From Pestalotiopsis fici W106-1 (lineage: Eukaryota; Ascomycota; Sordariomycetes; Amphisphaeriales; Sporocadaceae), in contig NW_006917091.1 in NCBI RefSeq assembly GCF_000516985.1, positions 6,154,618-6,218,617 on the forward strand: DNA of 64,000 nt, read 5' to 3'. Shown here piece after piece: positions 57,594-64,000 of this stretch. Both the position numbers and the translations under genes were made by a program. The notes below the pieces were generated by a model. The model saw only the letters and a list, made by a program, of their open reading frames with translations. It made no database searches and was not told the origin of the DNA. Every line of letters starts with the position of its first letter. Position 1 is the stretch's first letter.

Positions 57594-60495
57594 GTCTGGG
57601 AAATGGGGACCGCGGTGATGGCAAGAGCCACAAATACCCCATGTCGTATTTCTGCTCTGCGACCGAAGCGTGTCAAGGTGCCTGGCAAGCCTGGGTTGCC
57701 CTTCTCCGCCCGCATGAGTGTTGCTTGCAGGGAGAGGGTGATCTCGTCGGAACGATCTTGGCAAGCCGACGGCACGATCAAGGATATCAAGGGAAAACCC
57801 TAGCAACCTTGTTAGCATCATGTTCTATCGTCTGCTATCGGTTCGCCATGAATGAGCTGCAGCGACGATTCACGGAACACACAGACACAGGACCCCCAAA
57901 ATGACGAGAGCAAAGAAGACCCTTGGGGAAACTAAAAATGAAAGAAGATGATACCCTTCGTGACACTAGTATAATCTGACATGGACTATAGAAATGCAAG
58001 CGAGACGTTCCCGGGGAGAGGGATGGCTAGGGCCAGTTGCCGCGGCACTATCCTCCATGAATTACTGATTTCGGAAGGCATCATCGCTACCAAGTACAGA
58101 GCACTAACTAGTAACTCTCTTTTTTCCCCTTCTGTTTGCCACCGCCGAATCATCTCATTCAACTCATTCGTGGGGTGCATTCACTAAACCAACTACAACA
58201 CTACATTACACTACCATGTACATAGCGGCCTGCTTGCCCGCTGGCTGGGTTGCCTTGGGTGCCATTGCCAGGATGGTTGTCAGGGACCACTTAGGACCGA
58301 ATACCCTGGCGAGTACCAGACTTGCGGTTGGTCCCCAATATTTGCCGGCAATGATTTTCCAATCTTCCAGAAGGATATTGATCCTGGCTGGCAGCCTGCC
58401 AGGGGTGCGTACCAAATCCACCGCCAAGAGGGCATTTTTATGGACAGGCGAATCGCAGATTGGACGCTTGTCGTCGTCTGTGCTGGGTATGTATCCGTAG
58501 TGCGTCTAGTACCGTACATACGTGTGTTATCCATTGACAGACCGCTGTTGTGCACAAGGGAATCGCAGACCGCCAGTGTAGATGTGTTGTTATACAGTAT
58601 CCATCCAGACATGCTGCTGCTGTTCGCTTGTTCGCTGGCCTTCCCATTTTCGCTCTCACCGTCAAGTCACAGAAACACCTACCTACCTACGGGGACCCAC
58701 GTCCGGGCGGCCGGACCTCCATACTCTACTTTTTCTGGACGACGCTCTTCACTACCTACGGGTTTCCGTACACTAACCGCCAGTCTACCACTGGAACTAG
58801 GCCGGCGGGTGCGCATCCCCGGGCTTGCTAACCAAGGAACCAAAGTACGTAACGGGCCTCTTTCAGGCGTTCATTTGTTGCAACGAAAAACCCTTCTCGT
58901 TCATCTTGCAAATCCGGGGGTTAATGGACAATAGTTTGCCTCTTCTTCCTAGTAGACAATCGCGGGCCGCTCCCATGATTTCCGGCCATCTAAGTACGGG
59001 TTTGGTTGGTTGCGGGAGCCCTGGGACCTGACTCTGTTTTTTTTTCTCTTCCCTTGCCTCGCCAGCCAGGGTGTGGTCCGTTCCTTGTTGCGTTTTTCAC
59101 TGGTTGCCGCGGCCTAAACATACGACTTCCGCGAAAGGGACCAAAAAAGAGACTATTCTCGTTTCCTTTCAGCAGGAGGCGAATTTTGGAATTGGATTGG
59201 GCTATGGCGCGGGCGAAATAGAGAGAGATCGGCCCAAAGGCCTGAAGTTTGTGTCTCCAAGAAAAGCCCATATTGGGTAAGGTGGCACATGTCAAGTGGT
59301 GGTCACCATACAGTAGTGTATGTGTATATGTGCGAATGTATGCAGTATCTCGCTGCCCATTATCAGGACTGACAGCACCGAGTGCCTTGACTGCCTGCCT
59401 CTGGTTAGTGAGTGTTACTGCAACTATCTGCGGGTTCCATGAGCAAACATGCATCAGTATGCAAGAGAGAGCCAATCACCACCAGGTACCGAGAGCTCGG
59501 GACACAAAAACGGTGACCGGGGGTCATGCAAGCCAGGCCAGCATTCTTTTCAGATGAATGCAGTGATTATGTGTGTATGTCTGTGTGCGTACCATCCATA
59601 CAATGTAAGTTACATAAAAAATTGTCCCGAGCGTTTTGTTCCCCCCCCGGTCACCGTCACAGCTTCAATGGCACCACTCAAGGCCTCTCCGAGTCGCGAA
59701 TGAGATGCCTGCAATGCGTGGAAACTTCTATTCATTGGAGGATACGATCAGCTGATAATATGGCCGTGGGCATTGACCACCCACCACCACCACCCGAGGG
59801 CAACGAACGCCTGGCGTTGATGCTATTCCGCAACACCGCGGAGCTTCAGCCGCCCCAAAGTGGGCGGATGGATATCATGGACGAGCCTTTTTTTGTGTAT
59901 GAGATTTCGGTCTGGACGAAATGGAGCTCCAGCAACTCTTGTATGATGGGCTACTAGGAAGTCCGGATGCTCTATCCGATACTGACCTGAAGTTCCAGCC
60001 AGAAGCCCAGCGAGACCCAAAAAGCCCAGACCAGTTCGTTGAAGAAAAAAGCCAAAGACAAAAATCATACTGTGTACGGAGTAACTCCCAGCAGTCGGAA
60101 GGACAGAGGCGGCGAAAAAAAATAGATAAAAATTTGTAGAAGACAGACAAAGACGTAAATCATGCATACATAAGATTAATATGGTTATCCATGACGGATG
60201 TACAAACCTTCGGCATGTCTCCGACCTGAATAAACCTTCGTATCGCGCGCTCGTTTTTGACTTTCGGGCAGAGAAGACGGACAATTGTTTATTTAGTGGG
60301 AGATCATCTGCAGGTCGGCATGCATCCTGTATGTGTATGTGTGTGCCGCCTGGGGAAGGGGAAAAAAAAAACAAAAAATGGCTGGGTTGGCTGGAAGGAT
60401 AAAAAAGGGCCTGTGATGTTTTATGCAGTTTTGGACTCTAATGCCAGAGTGTGCAAAAATCGTGCAGCCTGTATTGGAGCAGAACACCACCGGCC

Positions 60496-60520
60496 AAAAA
60501 AAAAAAAAAAAAAAAAAAAA
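60496..60520. repeat. Homopolymer A25
   Basis: An uninterrupted run of 25 A in intergenic DNA. I saw no target duplication or SINE-like body on its 5' side. Confidence 0.9.
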
Positions 60521-60660
60521 TTGCTGCAGGAACATGTCTTGAATGAGGAAAACAAGTGTTCTGAAAGAGCACATGTCATTGGACGGCCCCTGCGCAAGTG
60601 CCTGTACGACGGCTTGGCGGATAGGGAACCTTGACACAGGCCGACGATAATTAATTGACT

Positions 60661-60763
60661 GATTCATTCATTCATTACTGTGAGTGGACATGGCTAGTTT
60701 CTTTGTGGAGGGGCCATGTTCGATATCAAGACAGACAGGTACAGAGAGAGGGAGAGAGAGAGT
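60661..60763. repeat. CATT and GA simple repeats
   Basis: A short ATTC/CATT tract (60661-60676) and a GA-rich tract (60742-60763) lie close together. Confidence 0.7.
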
Positions 60764-62220
60764 CTGCAGTGAGTGAGTGGTGTCTGGAGGAGAAGCAACC
60801 AAGGAAGAAAAGAAGGAAACAGATTGGCCCCAATCTTCGGCACGTGCACCAAAGTGGTAATCACCGCCTGCTTTCCTGTTCCTATCGGGATGTCTTGGCC
60901 GAAAAGGATAACGCAGTAAGAGGTGCAGACCGACTAAACGTGCATGGGCATATATTATGCAGCAACGGCATTAGCGTTGCATGTTGATGCCGGCTTCGTA
61001 ATGGATATGGACAGTGGATGCAGGAACAGGAATAACGAGACAGCATTGGCTCGCGGAAGCTGGGCCATGTTTGAGTCGCTAGCTCATCATGGTGCCATAG
61101 TGGTGCTTGTGTAGTATATCCTCTACCAACCCAAACAGGAATACTCGTCACTTGGCCGAGTCAATCAAACGGAATGCTGCATCAGCTCTGAAGAGAGTAA
61201 GAGAAAGTGAGGGACCAATTCAGTCGATTCGACAGCATTTGTTCGTTGCACAATGACAAAGGTTTCGCTCAATCGGGATGTTACTATATTAGCTGCTTAC
61301 CGACAGCAGCCTATCTATCTAGATGATCTTATGGAAACAATACTGACTAGAATCGAAAAAGAGATGGAAGAAATGAATTATGTACCTTACCCAGAGTAAT
61401 GTGTAGCTGTGGATTCGATTAGGCGGATACATGACCATTGACGAAACCCACCCGATTTGCTCATATTGCGTCTCGTGTTTTCCTTGTATACGTACGGTGT
61501 ATGATATGTATTCATCGGCACGCTATCTGTAAGCACCGAAGAGCGAGAGAGAATCCGGTCAGCGGTGATAATCCAATAGTCGCTATACGGGACGGACGGA
61601 ATGATTCTGCTTTTGGACGGCAAGCGGCGACGACCAAGGTTGGCCACATTATTGTATTTGCAAGCTCTCATAGTCACAGTATACTTGCTATGTTGCTGCA
61701 TTATTACTACCTACCACTAGAATTCCTGGGGGGGATCGTGTGATCGAGCTACTATCCCATCCCGGTAGCCACGTTGATTGACTTTGACTTGTCTTTTAGC
61801 AGGCCAGCGCGAACTGGAAGCTAGGCAAATCCCGCACTGAGACAACAAGTGAGGTTGTCAGCGGCTCTGCGCTTCTTTTTTGACATAGATTTCATGTATA
61901 CGCCATTTAGCCTCTTAGCTCCAACGTTGATCAAGCCCAGCTCAGCCAGGGAACCTTGATGCCTGGGGGCTGTTGACGGTTCATTGCTCCCCTCTTTTGA
62001 TCCCGTTGTTTTTCATCCAAGCCATGGCCCAACCTACTTTGTCCTCAAAGTCCCAAAGTCTATGCAAAATGATATCTTGATGTTATCGCATGACAGGTCG
62101 TTTCAAACTATCATACAGCCCAGGGAATAAGGGGAAAAAAAGTAGAAGAAAATAAAGAGGTTAGAATTCAATTCCCCAATCGGGCAGACTGAGAGGGGGA
62201 AGCGCGAATTGGCTTCGCTG

Positions 62221-62242
62221 CACCCCGGCCGCTTGCGGGGTG
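62221..62242. repeat. Perfect 7-bp GC-rich inverted repeat, 8-nt loop
   Basis: CACCCCG (62221-62227) and CGGGGTG (62236-62242) flank an eight-base loop. It is a stable potential hairpin with no neighbouring gene that would explain it. Confidence 0.55.
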
Positions 62243-62790
62243 ATATTCAAAGTGCACGCAGCACACACAGACACACACGCATACGCATATCCCGTACATT
62301 TATTCTGCGGAATACAGAATCATACATTCAGCTCACACAAAATTGACATTTTCTATTTTCTGTTCCGCGCCAGCCCAGTTATCTCCCTCTACCTGACTAT
62401 TGCCAGTGATCATCATTTTGACCTGCACTGCCCGGCGAGAGCTATCGCTTTTCATGAGAGTTGCGCTTGTCTGCCTGGACCTACATTTGGATGTCTGGCT
62501 TGGCTCACTAAAACTAGGTAATAAGCACCGTATGGAATACATTATTTACTAGCTACGTCGAACTGACTTTACACTGGCTGGGCGACCAGAGATAATGTGC
62601 GTAGTTGACACGGTACATGGAAAGATTTGATAGTGGTAAAGATAGCTGACAATGGTTCGACGGTCCAGAGAGTCCAGACTGCTGGGATTACCTTACCTGA
62701 CTTAGTCGTACACCCCACATTTAGTATTCGTGCCAGGTGTACATTTCGGGCATACTCGGTGGATCTGGGTGGGTTGGTTCTCTGCGAAAC

Positions 62791-62808
62791 GATTGATTGA
62801 TTGATTAA
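62791..62808. repeat. GATT tetranucleotide repeat
   Basis: About four and a half GATT units in intergenic DNA. Confidence 0.8.
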
Positions 62809-63780
62809 TGGATGTTCCCGTTGGACAGGTTGCGTAGGTGTGATGATGAGCGAGTGAGAGCGAAACGACCGATGACGAGAATGGCGTACGCAACCTGAAT
62901 GATCATGGCGGCGCAAAAGGCGGTTTCAAGTCATCAGAGTGGCTCATCTAGTGCTGCAAGTCAAGCAGAGCGCGAGCGCGCGCGTGAGAGAGAGAAAAGA
63001 GCATTGCATGAAGAGACACGAAGAGAGGATTGGAATGCCACCCTCCATGACGAATAACGAATTTTCTTTCTTTTCTTCTGTCTCTTTGCGCCCCCAACCC
63101 CGAAATCAGACAAAGAGGGGGCTGCTGCGGATGATGGGCTCAGCAGAAAAGAAAATCAGAACAAAAAAAAAAGTGGTGATACACAGTACACAGAAAAAGC
63201 ACCCGTCTCCCGCGCCGTCCTGCATACCAATCCTAACGCACATAACACGCCTACTGCAGGTCTTTGGAGGATTTTCAGTCAGCAACATCAGGAACGGGCG
63301 GTTCCTCTGCCGCAGCGTTTCCCCATCAAGCGCACACTAGTTCCCACCCTGCACCTCATAGTAGAGAACTCTGATCGGATGAGTGAGGTAAGAATAAAAT
63401 GCAATTGAACACAATAATGACATATAGTGATGAGTGAAATGGTTCTTTTCGTCATGTTAGTTGCTCTCGGCTGGACTCGCCTCTCTACTACTACAACCGG
63501 GCTATGATGTTTTCTACAGAGTACATAGACGACACGTCTGTATCTGTCTACCCGCGCTTAGAGGCAGCCGATACGTGAAGCAATAGCATTGATAATGGGC
63601 GCCGGGATGACGTTCGCCTGTAGTAATGCCCTTTGCATTTGGAACCAGGCCACGCCCCCTCGGTTGGCTGGGCTGGCTCGGCTGGGCTCTTCGTACCTGC
63701 GCCTGTACGCAGGTTTAGGTCGTATCCGTGGCTCCGAGAAGCGTTTCGTGTGGTTTCTTGGTTCCGACTTTCAAGGAAGG

Positions 63781-63880
63781 NNNNNNNNNNNNNNNNNNNN
63801 NNNNNNNNNNNNNNNNNNNNNNNNNNNNNNNNNNNNNNNNNNNNNNNNNNNNNNNNNNNNNNNNNNNNNNNNNNNNNNNN
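63781..63880. other. Assembly gap of exactly 100 N
   Basis: One hundred N form a conventional scaffold gap of unknown true size. It is followed at once by a run of 20 A (63882-63901), which probably caused the break. Open frames spanning it are meaningless. Confidence 0.98.
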
Positions 63881-64000
63881 GAAAAAAAAAAAAAAAAAAA
63901 AGATCGCCGCCACTGGCTCTAACCACGGTACCAACTTGGTTTCTTTGCCCATCCAATTGGCGCCTTGGTGCAGCACATGACTAGTTCTACTCGATGGGGA

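Larger units (their letters stand above)
51085..64000. other. 12.9-kb stretch with no supported gene
   Basis: I examined both strands and found no open frame with recognisable domains, no coherent exon chain and no tRNA. Contents seen are simple repeats (GA, ACCAC, CATA, GATT), homopolymers, two short perfect inverted repeats and a scaffold gap. Base composition does not look strongly AT-skewed, so it is not an obvious RIP-degraded repeat block. It could be a long regulatory region, hold lncRNAs, or belong to a gene beyond the right edge. Confidence 0.5.

Noticed and set aside
59823..60374. Minus-strand 183-codon frame with hydrophobic segments
   Set aside because: The Phe-rich parts come from A/T runs on the plus strand. 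No coherent domain or membrane topology.
60480..60530. Poly(A) run as the tail of a retroposed SINE
   Set aside because: No A/B box body, no target-site duplication and no second copy noticed. A plain homopolymer is simpler.
63548..63984. Open frames spanning the 100-N gap
   Set aside because: The N block is an assembly gap; frames across it are artefacts.
1..64000. Secondary-metabolite cluster, CRISPR array or prophage-like system
   Set aside because: No synthase or tailoring enzymes, no direct-repeat array, and all genes are intron-bearing eukaryotic housekeeping or signalling genes.

Overview
This is nuclear DNA of a filamentous ascomycete, most likely a Sordariomycete and plausibly Hypocreales (a guess from overall feel, not a measured placement). 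The reasons are short introns (about 47-90 nt, one of 233 nt) with GTAAGT/GTATGT-like donors, CTAAC/CTGAC-like branch sites and YAG or AAG acceptors. The protein set also fits: a group III HAMP-repeat histidine kinase, a fungal WW/PhoD-like protein and a fungal Munc13-like protein. Intergenic DNA is long and rich in TACCT/AGGTA words and homopolymer A/T runs. No bacterial features, operons, CRISPR array, rRNA or convincing tRNA were seen.

Layout. Left part: a Munc13-like secretion protein (1709-5950, +), then 6.5 kb without a supported gene, then the osmosensing/fungicide-target histidine kinase Nik1/Os-1 (12422-16424, +) and a small coiled-coil protein gene with a 20-nt microexon (18848-17541, -). 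The next 5.3 kb holds a 396-bp TA-flanked inverted-repeat element (19655-20050) that looks like a Tc1/mariner-type MITE. Middle part: a SAM + HMG-box protein (24162-26165, +), convergent with the condensin kleisin Brn1 (29949-27227, -); a cation/Ca2+ exchanger (31443-34433, +); a small hydrophilic protein (34933-35407, +); and a WW-domain/PhoD-like phosphatase protein (39627-35911, -). Right part: an Hsp20 protein with an unusual Pro/Gly/His-rich N-terminus and an upstream step-type heat-shock element (42167-43267, +), the KEOPS subunit Pcc1 (44200-43775, -), the mitotic-exit phosphatase Cdc14 (45329-47539, +) and a membrane-anchored type-B carboxylesterase (48786-51084, +). From 51.1 kb to the end (12.9 kb, with a 100-N scaffold gap) I found no gene I can support.

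The genes are mostly conserved housekeeping or signalling functions (secretion, osmosensing, chromosome condensation, calcium homeostasis, tRNA t6A modification, mitotic exit, protein folding). They do not form a metabolic cluster. The clearest non-genic discoveries are the inverted-repeat element, the heat-shock element, the microexon, a five-codon uORF before Nik1, and the two long gene-free stretches. Exon boundaries were worked out by hand from splice signals, frame and family conservation; all need transcript support.
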